DNA from: Azospirillum melinis
GTDB lineage: Bacteria > Pseudomonadota > Alphaproteobacteria > Azospirillales > Azospirillaceae
Length of the DNA: 64,000 bases
Direction: 5' to 3'
Assembly (NCBI RefSeq): GCF_013340935.1
Contig: NZ_WHOS01000037.1
Coordinates: 1-64,000 of the forward strand
In this document: in pieces, positions 1 to 8,574 of the stretch
Position numbering within the stretch: the first letter of the stretch is position 1
How the letters are laid out: the number at the start of each line of letters is the position of its first letter
Position numbers and translations under genes: made by a program
The notes under the pieces: model-generated
What the model was told of the DNA's origin: nothing
The model's database searches: none
What the model saw: the letters and a program-made list of their open reading frames with translations, nothing else

Positions 1-42
1 CCCTCATCCGCCCAACGCCCCCATCGCCAAGAGAATCCCCCC

Positions 43-771
43 ATGATCGCCATCGAGAATGTCAGCAAGAGCTACGGCACCTTCCAGGTCCTGAAGGACT
101 GCACGACCACCGTGCGGAAAGGCGAGGTGGTGGTGGTCTGCGGCCCATCCGGGTCGGGCAAATCGACGCTGATCAAGTGCGTCAACGGGCTGGAGCCTTT
201 CCAGTCGGGCCGCATCGAGGTGGACGGCATGGACGTCGGCGCGCCGGGCACGAAGATGTCGGCGCTGCGCGCCCGCGTCGGCATGGTGTTCCAGAACTTT
301 GAGCTGTTCCCCCACCTGACCATCATGCAGAACCTGACCCTGTCGCAGCGCAAGGTGCTGGGCCGCCAGACCGCGGAGGCCGAGGCGAAGGGCGAGGCGT
401 TGCTGGCGCGGGTCGGGCTGGCGACCCAGGCGCACAAGTTCCCCGGCCAGCTGTCCGGCGGCCAGCAGCAGCGCGTCGCCATCGCCCGCGCCCTGGCGAT
501 GGACCCCATCGCCATCCTGTTCGACGAGCCGACCTCGGCGCTCGACCCGGAGATGATCAACGAGGTGCTCGACGTGATGGTCGAGCTGGCGAACGAGGGC
601 ATGACGATGATCTGCGTCACCCACGAGATGGGATTCGCCCGCAAGGTCGCCCACCGGGTGATCTTCATGGACCATGGCAGCATCATCGAGGACTGCACCA
701 AGATCGAGTTCTTCGAGACCCAGCGCTCGGAGCGCGCCGCCCAGTTCCTCGCCAAGATTTTGCAGCACTGA
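43..771 (+). CDS. Polar amino acid ABC transporter, ATP-binding protein (GlnQ/AapP-like)
   Basis: This 242-residue cytoplasmic ATPase would energise uptake of a polar amino acid together with membrane permeases and a periplasmic binding protein. Walker A GPSGSGKST lies near residues 34-42, the Q-loop MVFQNFELFPHLT near 85-97, the signature LSGGQQQR near 138, Walker B AILFDEPTSALD near 157, and the H-loop VTHEMGF near 193. Length and the NFELFPHLT block match the GlnQ/AapP family. Its permease and binding-protein partners are not downstream, so they probably lie to the left of the window. A GntR regulator follows on the same strand. Family assignment is firm; the exact substrate is not visible. 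Confidence 0.93.
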   Translation: MIAIENVSKSYGTFQVLKDCTTTVRKGEVVVVCGPSGSGKSTLIKCVNGLEPFQSGRIEVDGMDVGAPGTKMSALRARVGMVFQNFELFPHLTIMQNLTLSQRKVLGRQTAEAEAKGEALLARVGLATQAHKFPGQLSGGQQQRVAIARALAMDPIAILFDEPTSALDPEMINEVLDVMVELANEGMTMICVTHEMGFARKVAHRVIFMDHGSIIEDCTKIEFFETQRSERAAQFLAKILQH

Positions 772-890
772 TCCCGGCCCGGATGAGCCGCCGCCCCCTA
801 TCCCCACGGTCAGGCCGATCAGAACCTTTGCAGGACAACGGTTCGTCTGCTTTGTTAGGGGAAGATCAGCGTCAGGTGGCAGGACTTGGT

Positions 891-1598
891 ATGAGCATGG
901 ACATGGACGATTCCAAAGCCGCGACGCCGGCCGCAGCAGGTGCGAATCTGGCCGGTGCAAATTTGGCCGGCGTGAATCTGGCGAGCATGGCCTACCGCAC
1001 CATCCTGGAGATGATCCTCGACCGCCGCATCCCCAGCGGCGAGGTGATCGTCGAAGACCGGCTGGCCACCGCGCTCAGCATCTCGCGCACGCCGATCCGC
1101 GAGGCGCTGGTGCGGCTGGCGAGCGAAGGGCTGATCCGCAAGGAGTTCAACCGCCCCTACCGGGTGCGCGAGGTCTCCAACCGCGAATATTTCCAGAGCA
1201 TGCGCCTGCGCGAGATCCTGGAGGGGGAGGCCATCGCCGCCGCCGCCTCCAGGGTCGATCCGGTCCGCTTGCAGGCGATGAAGGCCGAGATGCTGCGGCT
1301 GCGCGACGAGCCCAAGATCCGCTTCGAGGATCATTGGGCCGCCGACGAGGAGTTGCACACCCTGATCGCCGAGGCGTCCGGCAACGCTGTGCTGGCGCAG
1401 ATCATCCGCGACCTGCGGGTGACGACGCGCCTGTTCGAGCTGTCCGGCCTGCCGTCGCGCATCCGTCCCGACTGCGACGAGCATCTCGACGTCATCGCCG
1501 CGCTGGAGAGCGGCGACCCGGCGGAGGCCAGGGCCGCCATGGAGCGACATATCCGCAGCCTCGCCAAGGATGTGCTGGGCGAGATCGCCAAGAGCTGA
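891..1598 (+). CDS. GntR family transcriptional regulator, FCD domain
   Basis: DNA-binding regulator of about 235 residues with an N-terminal winged helix (RLATALSISRTPIREALVRLASEGLI) and a C-terminal FCD effector domain. The usual FCD metal-ligand pattern is visible: Asp and His in ADEELH, His in CDEHLD and His in MERHIRSL. An upstream in-frame ATG at 783 exists, but it would start 9 bases after the ABC ATPase stop without a ribosome site and would add a poor-quality N-terminus, so 891 is preferred. The N-terminus before the helix-turn-helix holds three pentapeptide-like units ANLAG, ANLAG, VNLAS. It probably controls the neighbouring amino acid transporter; that is inference from position. 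Confidence 0.85.
   Translation: MSMDMDDSKAATPAAAGANLAGANLAGVNLASMAYRTILEMILDRRIPSGEVIVEDRLATALSISRTPIREALVRLASEGLIRKEFNRPYRVREVSNREYFQSMRLREILEGEAIAAAASRVDPVRLQAMKAEMLRLRDEPKIRFEDHWAADEELHTLIAEASGNAVLAQIIRDLRVTTRLFELSGLPSRIRPDCDEHLDVIAALESGDPAEARAAMERHIRSLAKDVLGEIAKS
942..986 (+). repeat. Three tandem 15-bp units inside the GntR gene
   Basis: Three consecutive 15-base units (GCGAATCTGGCCGGT and two variants) encode A/V-N-L-A-G/S repeats in the N-terminal extension of the GntR regulator. The pattern resembles a minimal pentapeptide repeat. Three units are too few to build a folded pentapeptide helix. Confidence 0.7.
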
Positions 1599-1615
1599 CG
1601 CCTCCGTTCAGCCGC

Positions 1616-4600
1616 TCACTCCGCCGCCAGACGCTGCGGCGTCGTGGAGCGGAACTGCGCCGGCCAGTCGCGCAAATCCGCCTCCGCCTGGGCCATGGCC
1701 TTGTCCTTCACATGGCCATAGCCGCGGATCCGGTCCGGGACGCCGGCGATCCGCACGGCCAAATCCAGCTTTTCCGGGGTGAGGCCGGCCAGCATTTCCG
1801 TGATGGCCCGTTCGTAATCCCCGATCAGCCGGCGTTCCGCCCGGCGCTCCGCGGTGCGCCCGAACGGATCGAACGGCGTTCCGCGCAGTCCTTTGAGCCT
1901 CGCCAGCACCTTGAACATGGTCAGCATCCAGGGGCCATAGGCACTCTTCTTCAAATGGCCTGTCCGCGCGTCGCGACCCGCAAGCAGGGGCGGAGCCAGA
2001 TGGAAGCGCAGGCGGAAGCCGGCCTCGAACTGCCCGGCCAGCTGGGCGAGGAAGGCGCCGTCGGTATAGAGGCGGGCGACCTCGTACTCGTCCTTGTAGG
2101 CCATCGCCTTGTAGAAGGACCGTGCCACCGCCGCGGTCAGCCGGCTGCTGCCCGGCACCGCCGCCGTCTCGGCCCGGTGGACCCGGTCGACCAGCAGGCG
2201 GTAGCGCTCGGCATAAGCCGCGTTCTGGTAGGCGGTCAGCTGTTCGACGCGCCGGGCGATCAGCCCGTCGAGATCGTCGGGTGGCGGAGCGGCCACGCTT
2301 GAAGGCTTGGCCGGGTGCGCCGCCGCGAGCGCGCCGGGATCGGCAGCCGCGCGCCGTCCCCAGGCGAATGCCGACCGGTTGCTGGCAACCCCGCTGCCGT
2401 TGAGGACGATGGCCTTGTCGATGGCGGCGGCGGACAGCGGAACCAGCCCTTTCTGCCACGCGTAGCCGAGCAGGAAGAGGTTCGCCATGATCGCGTCGCC
2501 GAACAGCGCAGTGGCGATGGCGGTGGCGTCCAGCGCATCGACCGCCGCCGGGCCGCCGCAGGCGTCGGCGACCCGGCGAACCAGCAGCGGCAACGACAGC
2601 CGCTCCTCCGGGTTGCGGGTGAAGGCGCCGGTGACGGTCTCATGCCGGTTGAGCACCGCGCGGGTACGGCCGGCCTGCATGCGGCTCAGCCCGTCCTCGC
2701 CGGCCGCGACCAGCAGATCGCAGCCGAGCACGGCATCGGCGCCGCCGGGGGCGATGCGGGCGGCATGGATTTGGTCGGTCCGATGCGCCAGGACGATGTG
2801 CGACATCACCGCACCGCCCTTCTGCGCCATGCCGGTCTGGTCGAGGATGGAGCAGGCCAGCCCCTCCAGATGCGCGGCCATGCCGAGGATCGCGCCGATG
2901 GTCACCACCCCGGTGCCGCCGACCCCGGTGACGAGAAGGCGGTAGGGTCGATCCAGCGGCGGTGCCACCGGGTCGGGCAGGGGAGCGGTGTCGGCATCGG
3001 GCGTCGGGGCGGCGGCCGGGCGCGCCTTGCGCAGCGTGCCGCCCTCCACCGTCACGAAGGACGGGCAGAAGCCGCTCAGGCAGGAGAAGTCCTTGTTGCA
3101 GGAGGACTGGTCGATCGTCCGTTTCGTCCCGAACTCGGTGTCGACCGGCACCACCGACAGGCAGTTCGACTGGGTCGAGCAGTCGCCGCAGCCCTCGCAG
3201 ACCCGCTCGTTGATGACGACGCGGCGGCCGGGATCGGGCAGCTTGCCGCGCTTGCGGCGGCGGCGCTTCTCGGCGGCGCAGGTCTGGTCGTAGATCAGCG
3301 CCGACACGCCCGGCACCTCGCGGAACTCGCGCTGCACGGCGTCGAGATCGTCGCGGTGGTGGATGGTGACATAGGGCGGCAGGCCGGAGGACAGGCCGTA
3401 CTTCTCCGGCTCGTCGCTGACCAAGGCGATGCGCTGCACCCCCTCGGCGCGCACCTGCCAGGCGATGGCCTGCGGGGTTAGCTGACCGTCGTGGGACTGG
3501 CCGCCGGTCATGGCGACGGCGTCGTTGAACAGGATCTTGTAGGTGATGTTCACCCCGCCGGCGACCGCCGCGCGGATGGCGAGCAGACCGGAATGGAAAT
3601 AGGTGCCGTCGCCGATGTTCTGGAAGATGTGGCGGGTCGGCACGAAGGGAGCCAGCCCGACCCAGTTGGCGCCTTCCGCCCCCATATGGGTGTAGGTCGC
3701 GGTGTCACGATCCATCGCCTGCGACATCCAGTGGCAGCCGATCCCGGCATGGGCCCGCGAGCCCTCCGGCACCTTGGTCGAGCTGTTGTGCGGGCAGCCG
3801 GAACAGAAATAGGGCGTGCGCTTGGCAACCGGGCCACCGGGGCGGGGGCCGGGGGCAGTGTTGTTTTCAAGGCGGCCGAGCGCGTCGGCGTCCACCTCCA
3901 CGCCGCAGCGGGCGAGGCGCCGTGCGATGGCCGTGGCGATTTCGGCGACCGACAGCTCGTCGTGGGAACGCAGCAGGGGGACCCCGGACTCGTCATGCTT
4001 GCCGGTGACGCGCGGGCGCCGGTCCGCCGGCAGGCCGTAGAGGATGTCCTTGATCTGGCCCTCGATCAGCGGCCGCTTTTCCTCCACCACCAGGATCTCG
4101 TCGAGGCCGGCGGCGAAGCTGCGCAGGCTGTCCGGTTCCAGCGGCCAGGGCACCGCCACCTTGAAGACGGCGATGCCGAGTGCCGCCGCCCGGTCCTCGT
4201 CGATGCCGAGTTCCGCCAGGGCCTGCCGGACGTCGAGATAGGCCTTGCCGGCGGTGACGATGCCGAAGCGCGCCCCGCCGCCGCCGCTGCCCAGCGCCAC
4301 GCGATTCAGGCCGTTGGCGCGGACATAGGCCAGCGCCGCCGGGATCTTGTGCAGGTGCAGGCGGGCCTCCTGCTCCTGCGGGCTGTCCGGCCAGCGGATG
4401 TTGAGGCCGCCGGGCGGCAGGACGAGGTCGGCGGGGTCCCGGATGACGGGGAGGGCCGGGTCGAGGGTCATCGAGACGCTGCGGTCGGTCAGGTCGGCCG
4501 TCACCTTCATGGCGGTCCAGCAGCCTGACAGGCGCGACAGCGCCCAGCCATGCAGCCCGTATTCGATCATCTCCGGGATGCCGGACGGGCTCAGGATCGG

Positions 4601-5119
4601 CATCATCGCATCGACCAGCGCATATTCGCTCTGGTGCGAGGTCGTCGAGGATTTGCAGGTGTGGTCGTCGCCGGCCAGCACAAGCACGCCGCCCCGCCCG
4701 GCCGAACCGGCAAGGTTGGCGTGGCGGAAGGCGTCGCCGGTGCGGTCCACCCCCGGCCCCTTGCCGTACCACAGGCCGAAGACGCCGTCCCAGTCCGGCT
4801 TGTCCTGCAGATGGATCTGCTGGCTGCCCCAGAGCGCGGTGGCGGCCAGATCCTCGTTGACGCCGGGAACGAAGCGGATGTCGTGGGCGTCCAGGAAGCT
4901 CCGCGCCCGGCCCATCTCCATGTCGATGGTGCCGAGCGGCGAGCCGCGGTAGCCGCTCACCAGTCCGGCGGTGCGCAGGCCGGCGGCGCGGTCGCGCCGT
5001 TTCTGGAGCAGCGCCATCCGCACCAGGGCCTGCGTGCCGTTCAGGAACACGCGGCCGTGTTCGGCCAGATACTTGTCGTCCAGGGTCACCGCGCCCGTCA
5101 TCACCACGCCGTCCGGCAT
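1616..5119 (-). CDS. Indolepyruvate ferredoxin oxidoreductase, fused alpha/beta(gamma) form
   Basis: A 1167-residue thiamine-diphosphate, iron-sulfur enzyme of the fused proteobacterial type. It oxidatively decarboxylates aryl or branched 2-oxo acids, such as indolepyruvate or phenylpyruvate, to the acyl-CoA with ferredoxin as acceptor. The N-terminal half is the alpha-type region, the TPP-binding segment with GCPHNSST is near residue 445, CEGCGDC and CNKDFSCLSGFC cysteine clusters are near 643-680, and the gamma-like domain with GVGGTGV is near 733. Start 5119 has a good ribosome site (AGGGAGGA). It is the last gene of the minus-strand unit after a GntR regulator and a Liv-type transporter, so it likely processes the 2-oxo acid from the imported compound. 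A GTGTACAC palindrome lies just upstream. Confidence 0.93.
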   Translation of the reverse strand: MPDGVVMTGAVTLDDKYLAEHGRVFLNGTQALVRMALLQKRRDRAAGLRTAGLVSGYRGSPLGTIDMEMGRARSFLDAHDIRFVPGVNEDLAATALWGSQQIHLQDKPDWDGVFGLWYGKGPGVDRTGDAFRHANLAGSAGRGGVLVLAGDDHTCKSSTTSHQSEYALVDAMMPILSPSGIPEMIEYGLHGWALSRLSGCWTAMKVTADLTDRSVSMTLDPALPVIRDPADLVLPPGGLNIRWPDSPQEQEARLHLHKIPAALAYVRANGLNRVALGSGGGGARFGIVTAGKAYLDVRQALAELGIDEDRAAALGIAVFKVAVPWPLEPDSLRSFAAGLDEILVVEEKRPLIEGQIKDILYGLPADRRPRVTGKHDESGVPLLRSHDELSVAEIATAIARRLARCGVEVDADALGRLENNTAPGPRPGGPVAKRTPYFCSGCPHNSSTKVPEGSRAHAGIGCHWMSQAMDRDTATYTHMGAEGANWVGLAPFVPTRHIFQNIGDGTYFHSGLLAIRAAVAGGVNITYKILFNDAVAMTGGQSHDGQLTPQAIAWQVRAEGVQRIALVSDEPEKYGLSSGLPPYVTIHHRDDLDAVQREFREVPGVSALIYDQTCAAEKRRRRKRGKLPDPGRRVVINERVCEGCGDCSTQSNCLSVVPVDTEFGTKRTIDQSSCNKDFSCLSGFCPSFVTVEGGTLRKARPAAAPTPDADTAPLPDPVAPPLDRPYRLLVTGVGGTGVVTIGAILGMAAHLEGLACSILDQTGMAQKGGAVMSHIVLAHRTDQIHAARIAPGGADAVLGCDLLVAAGEDGLSRMQAGRTRAVLNRHETVTGAFTRNPEERLSLPLLVRRVADACGGPAAVDALDATAIATALFGDAIMANLFLLGYAWQKGLVPLSAAAIDKAIVLNGSGVASNRSAFAWGRRAAADPGALAAAHPAKPSSVAAPPPDDLDGLIARRVEQLTAYQNAAYAERYRLLVDRVHRAETAAVPGSSRLTAAVARSFYKAMAYKDEYEVARLYTDGAFLAQLAGQFEAGFRLRFHLAPPLLAGRDARTGHLKKSAYGPWMLTMFKVLARLKGLRGTPFDPFGRTAERRAERRLIGDYERAITEMLAGLTPEKLDLAVRIAGVPDRIRGYGHVKDKAMAQAEADLRDWPAQFRSTTPQRLAAE

Positions 5120-5154
5120 GTGCGTCCTCCCTCGGTGTCATTGTGTGTTCTGAA

Positions 5155-5162
5155 GTGTACAC
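5155..5162. promoter_or_regulatory. Candidate GntR/FCD operator upstream of the oxidoreductase gene
   Basis: GTGTACAC palindrome, embedded in AAGTGTACACACTT, 36 bases upstream of the oxidoreductase start and downstream of the GntR gene. It resembles the GTATAC cores found at 6109, 10780 and 10918. FCD-type GntR proteins commonly bind short TNGTNNACNA palindromes. Confidence 0.5.
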
Positions 5163-5247
5163 ACTTTGTCGAGAGGGTCAACGCCGGTTCTGGGGCCGGT
5201 TCCGGAGAAGGGGTGCCGCAGCGGCTTTTGCCGCTGTCCGGGCCGGC

Positions 5248-5970
5248 TCAGCTGGCCATGCGGCCCATGTAGATGCGCGCAAGCCCTTCCTTCATGGCGG
5301 ACACCGCGTCGGCCACGCTGATGCCGATATGGTCCGACATGCAGGCCACGGCGCGGTCGCGGTCGCGCGCCTTCAACGCTTCGGCAATCGCCAGATGCTC
5401 GTCGAAGGTGGTGGTGCGGCGCAGCGGGTTCTCAATCTCGATGCGGCGGACGAAGCGGATCCGCGCGTTGATGCTCTCCAGCATGCGGACCAGTTCGGGA
5501 TTGCCGCCCATCGCGGCGATGCGGATGTGGAACTCCTCGTCGCGGCTGGTCAGCTCCTCGGCGTCCATCGCCGCGCGGTTCGCCCGCACGCCGTTCCAGA
5601 AATCCATCAGTTCGGCGATGCGGACGTCGCTGGCGCGCTCGGCGGCGAGTTCGACGCTCAGCCGTTCCAGCGACGCCCGCACCTCGAACAGGCCGATGAT
5701 CTGCTCGGCGTCGAAGGGGCGGCAGTAGAAGCCCTTGTTGGGCACCAGCGTGATCAGTCCTTCGATCACCAGCCGGTTCAGCGCCTCGCGCACCGGCGTC
5801 CGGCTGACGCCCAGGGTGGCGGCCAGCTCCACCTCGTTGATCCGCTGTTCCGGCCGGAATTCGAAATTCACCGCCATGCGCTGGATCGCGGCATAGACGC
5901 GGTTGACGCTGTCGGCGGCGCGCGGCGCGGGAGCCGCCTTGATGGTCTTCTTGCGCGGGGTTCCCGCCAT
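5248..5970 (-). CDS. GntR family transcriptional regulator, FCD domain
   Basis: A 240-residue regulator. The winged-helix region (INEVELAATLGVSRTPVREALNRLVIEGLI) is near residues 35-65 and is followed by an FCD ligand domain with the SRDEEFHIRI, TFDEHLAI and CMSDHIGI segments that normally supply metal and effector contacts. Start 5970 is chosen because AGGAC precedes it at a normal distance; the frame stays open upstream to 6084 but the extension looks like noncoding translation. It sits between the Liv-type transporter genes and the oxidoreductase on the same strand. The GTATAC palindrome at 6109 lies in front of it, suggesting autoregulation and control of the whole catabolic region. Confidence 0.9.
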   Translation of the reverse strand: MAGTPRKKTIKAAPAPRAADSVNRVYAAIQRMAVNFEFRPEQRINEVELAATLGVSRTPVREALNRLVIEGLITLVPNKGFYCRPFDAEQIIGLFEVRASLERLSVELAAERASDVRIAELMDFWNGVRANRAAMDAEELTSRDEEFHIRIAAMGGNPELVRMLESINARIRFVRRIEIENPLRRTTTFDEHLAIAEALKARDRDRAVACMSDHIGISVADAVSAMKEGLARIYMGRMAS

Positions 5971-6108
5971 GATCGTCCTATGTGCTTCCTGCGGTGCCGG
6001 TGGGACAACACCCGAATGCCGATGCCGGGTTCCGGTGGTGGAGTTTCCGGCGACGCACCGTTGCGGCGCGTCGCGCGGGACCATAGCACCGGTGGAATAT
6101 GCAGGCCA

Positions 6109-6114
6109 GTATAC
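6109..6114. promoter_or_regulatory. Candidate GntR operator (GTATAC core) upstream of the GntR gene
   Basis: GTATAC within CAGTATACACAACTGCG, between the livF-like stop (6148) and the GntR start (5970). Site 10918 shares the TATACA core and a nearby GTTGCG/CAACTGCG flank. It may be an autoregulatory operator. Confidence 0.5.
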
Positions 6115-6147
6115 ACAACTGCGACCGATTGGGCGGGACGGGGAAGG

Positions 6148-6873
6148 TCAATGCGCCGGGCCGGCTCCCAGATAGAGCTGGCCGACCGTTTCGTCCTCCA
6201 GGATCTCGCGGGCGGTGCCCTCGCGGTGGACCCGCCCCATCACCAGCACATAGGCGCGGTCGGAGACCTCCAGCGATTCCGCCGCGTTCTGCTCGACCAT
6301 CAGGACAGAGACGCCCTCGCGGTCGCGGATGCGGCGGATGTGGGCGAACAGCTCGTCCATCATCAGCGGCGACAGGCCGGCCGACGGCTCGTCGAGCAGC
6401 AGGTGGCGCGGCCCCGGCATCAGCGCACGGGCCAGCGCCAGCATCTGCCGCTCGCCGCCCGACAGGCTGTCGGCCCGCGCCCCGGCCTTGCGGCCGAGGT
6501 TCGGGTAATGCTCCAGCAGCTGTTCGAGCCGGGCCCTGCGGGCGGCCGGCGCGACGAACTGGCCGCCCAGCTCCAGGTTCTCGCGGATGGTCAGCGGCCC
6601 GAAGATGTTGTCGAGTTGCGGCACATAGGCGACGCCGCAGTCGCGGATCCGCCGGTGCACCGGGATGCCGGCGAGGTCGCGGCCGTCGGCGACCACCCGG
6701 CCGGCGCGCGGGCGGAGCTGGCCGACGACGGTCTTCAGCAAGGTCGATTTTCCCGACCCGTTGGGACCGAGGATGGTGACGATCTCCCCCGGCTGCACCG
6801 TGATGGACAGGCTGTTCAGGATGTCGGCGTCCGGCACGTAGCCGGCGCGCACCTCGTGCACGGAAAGCGTCAT
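6148..6873 (-). CDS. livF: Branched-chain-type ABC transporter ATP-binding protein (LivF-like)
   Basis: A 241-residue ATPase, the second nucleotide-binding subunit of a HAAT-family importer. Walker A GPNGSGKST is near residue 36, the signature LSGGERQMLALARALM near 134, Walker B HLLLDEPSAGLSP near 157, and the H-loop MVEQNAAESLEVSDRAYVL near 195; VEQNA is typical of LivF. The start codon overlaps the livG-like stop as ATGA, giving translational coupling. Neighbours in order are binding protein, livH, livM, livG, livF. The enzymes around it suggest an amino acid substrate, but specificity is set by the binding protein and cannot be read here. Confidence 0.93.
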   Translation of the reverse strand: MTLSVHEVRAGYVPDADILNSLSITVQPGEIVTILGPNGSGKSTLLKTVVGQLRPRAGRVVADGRDLAGIPVHRRIRDCGVAYVPQLDNIFGPLTIRENLELGGQFVAPAARRARLEQLLEHYPNLGRKAGARADSLSGGERQMLALARALMPGPRHLLLDEPSAGLSPLMMDELFAHIRRIRDREGVSVLMVEQNAAESLEVSDRAYVLVMGRVHREGTAREILEDETVGQLYLGAGPAH

Positions 6874-7691
6874 GCTCTGGCTCCACTGGCTTTGGCGCCG
6901 GCCGGTCCACCGGCAACGACCCGCAGCGGGACGCCGGGCCGGCGGCGGCCGAGATAGGCTTCGACCACCTGCTGGTTGCCGCTCAGCTCGTCGGGGCGGC
7001 AATTGGCGATCACCGCCCCCTTGTCCAGCGCGAGGCAGCGGTCGCACAGGTCGCCGATGAAGCCCATGTCGTGCTCGACGATGACCAGTGCTGTGCCGCC
7101 CTCGCGGATGCGGCGCAGATGATCGGCCATGCGCCGGCGCAGCGACGGGTTGACGCCGGCCGTCGGCTCGTCGAGCAGCAGCACCGCCGGGTCGTCCATC
7201 AGCGCCACCGCCAGCCCGAGCAGCTTCTGCTGGCCGCCCGACAGGCCGCCGGCCGGGTGGTCGGCAAGGCCGGCGAGGTCGACCTCGGCCAGCAGCCCCA
7301 TCGCCTTGCCGATGAAGGCCGCCTCCTCGCGCCGCACCCTGCCCGGCATCAGCAGCGAGCGCCAGGGCGAGGTGCCGGCCGGCAGCCGTCCGCCGGCCAG
7401 CATCACCTCCAGCACCGACATGCGGGCCGGCAGCTTGGGAAGCTGGAAGGTGCGGCGCAGGCCGAGCCGGCTCGGCTGCCAGGCGCGCCGCGCGCGGACC
7501 GCGGTGCCGTCGAAGCGGATCTCGCCGCTGGTCGGGGCGAGGAAGCCGCTCAGCAGGTTGAGCAGGGTGGTCTTGCCGGAGCCGTTGGGGCCGACCAGAC
7601 CGACGATCTCGCGGGGCCCGATTTCCAGGCTGACATGGCTGACCGCGGTCAGCCCGCCGAAGCTGCGGGTGACGTCATGGGCGCTGAGCAT
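6870..7691 (-). CDS. livG: Branched-chain-type ABC transporter ATP-binding protein (LivG-like)
   Basis: A 273-residue ATPase partner of LivF. Walker A GPNGSGKTT is near residue 35, the signature LSGGQQKLLGLAVALMDDP near 148, Walker B LLLDEPTAGVNP near 170, and the switch histidine in IVEHDMGFIGDLCDRCLAL near 205. The HDMGF block and the C-terminal VEAYLG are LivG hallmarks. It overlaps livM by 17 bases upstream and livF by four bases downstream, so the transporter genes are translated as a tightly coupled set. The tail beyond YLGRRRP is longer than usual and rich in Gly/Ala. Confidence 0.93.
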   Translation of the reverse strand: MLSAHDVTRSFGGLTAVSHVSLEIGPREIVGLVGPNGSGKTTLLNLLSGFLAPTSGEIRFDGTAVRARRAWQPSRLGLRRTFQLPKLPARMSVLEVMLAGGRLPAGTSPWRSLLMPGRVRREEAAFIGKAMGLLAEVDLAGLADHPAGGLSGGQQKLLGLAVALMDDPAVLLLDEPTAGVNPSLRRRMADHLRRIREGGTALVIVEHDMGFIGDLCDRCLALDKGAVIANCRPDELSGNQQVVEAYLGRRRPGVPLRVVAGGPAGAKASGARA

Positions 7692-8574
7692 GGTGCCTCC
7701 GCAGCCGTTCGGGGACCAGCCCCTGGGGTTTCAGCATCAGGACGGCCAGCACGATCGAGCCGATGGCAAAGACGCGCAGGCTGCCGGTCAGGTCGGACGG
7801 AAGGGCGACGACATCCTTCAGGAAGGGAATGCCGGCATAGAGCGTGGTGACCAGCAGGGCGCCGACCACCGCCCCCGCCACGTTGCCCAGCCCGCCGAGC
7901 ACCACCATCGTCCAGATCAGGAAGGTCTCGAAGGGCAGCAGCTGGTCCGGCCCGATGAAGGCGAGGTAGAGGGTGTAGAGCCCGCCGGCCAGCCCGGCCA
8001 TCGCCCCGCCGATGGCCAGAACCTTCACCTTGCAGGTGACGATGTCGTGGCCGAGCGCGGTGGCAAGGTCGGGATTCTCCCGCATCAGCCGCAGCACGCG
8101 GCCGAACTGGGTTTCCCCGAGCCGCCGCGCCACAAGCGCGGTGCCGAGCAGCAGCAGAGCCGCCAGCGCCAGGGTGGCAAGCGCGCGCGCCATGCCGTCG
8201 AGACCGGGGAACAGTCCGCCGATGCCGCCGATGCCCTGCGGACCGCCGGTCAGCCAATCCTCGTTGAGGGCGACCAGCCGCACCAGCTCGGCGACCGCCA
8301 GCGTCGCCAGCGCCCAGTATTCGGCGGCGAGGTCGCGGCCGAGACGGCCGATGGCGAAGCCGCCGAGTGCCGCCGCAGCCATGCCGGCGGGCAGGGCGGC
8401 CGGCCAGGGCAGCCCGGCGCGGGTCAGGATGGCGACCGCGTAGGCGCCGATGCCGAACAGCGCGATCTGGCCGAAATTCAGCAGGCCGCTGGTGCCGGCC
8501 TGGAGGTTGAGGCTGACTGCGGCGATCCCGAAGATCGCCGACATGATCAGCACATGCAGGCAGAACTCAAGCAC
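7675..8574 (-). CDS. livM: Branched-chain-type ABC transporter permease (LivM-like)
   Basis: A 299-residue inner-membrane permease with about eight to nine hydrophobic segments. The LivM motif region NLQAGTSGLLNFGQIALFGIGAYAVA occupies residues 22-47, and an EAA-like loop (GRVLRLMRENPDLATALGHDI) lies mid-protein. The start codon is GTG, overlapping the livH-like stop by eight bases (GTGCTTGA). The C-terminus (LMLKPQGLVPERL) matches the family end. It forms the translocation pore with the LivH-like subunit. Confidence 0.92.
   Translation of the reverse strand: MLEFCLHVLIMSAIFGIAAVSLNLQAGTSGLLNFGQIALFGIGAYAVAILTRAGLPWPAALPAGMAAAALGGFAIGRLGRDLAAEYWALATLAVAELVRLVALNEDWLTGGPQGIGGIGGLFPGLDGMARALATLALAALLLLGTALVARRLGETQFGRVLRLMRENPDLATALGHDIVTCKVKVLAIGGAMAGLAGGLYTLYLAFIGPDQLLPFETFLIWTMVVLGGLGNVAGAVVGALLVTTLYAGIPFLKDVVALPSDLTGSLRVFAIGSIVLAVLMLKPQGLVPERLRRHHAQRP

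Noticed and set aside
783..890. Longer start for the first GntR regulator at 783
   Set aside because: No ribosome site, position directly behind the ABC ATPase stop, and low-quality N-terminal sequence favour the start at 891.
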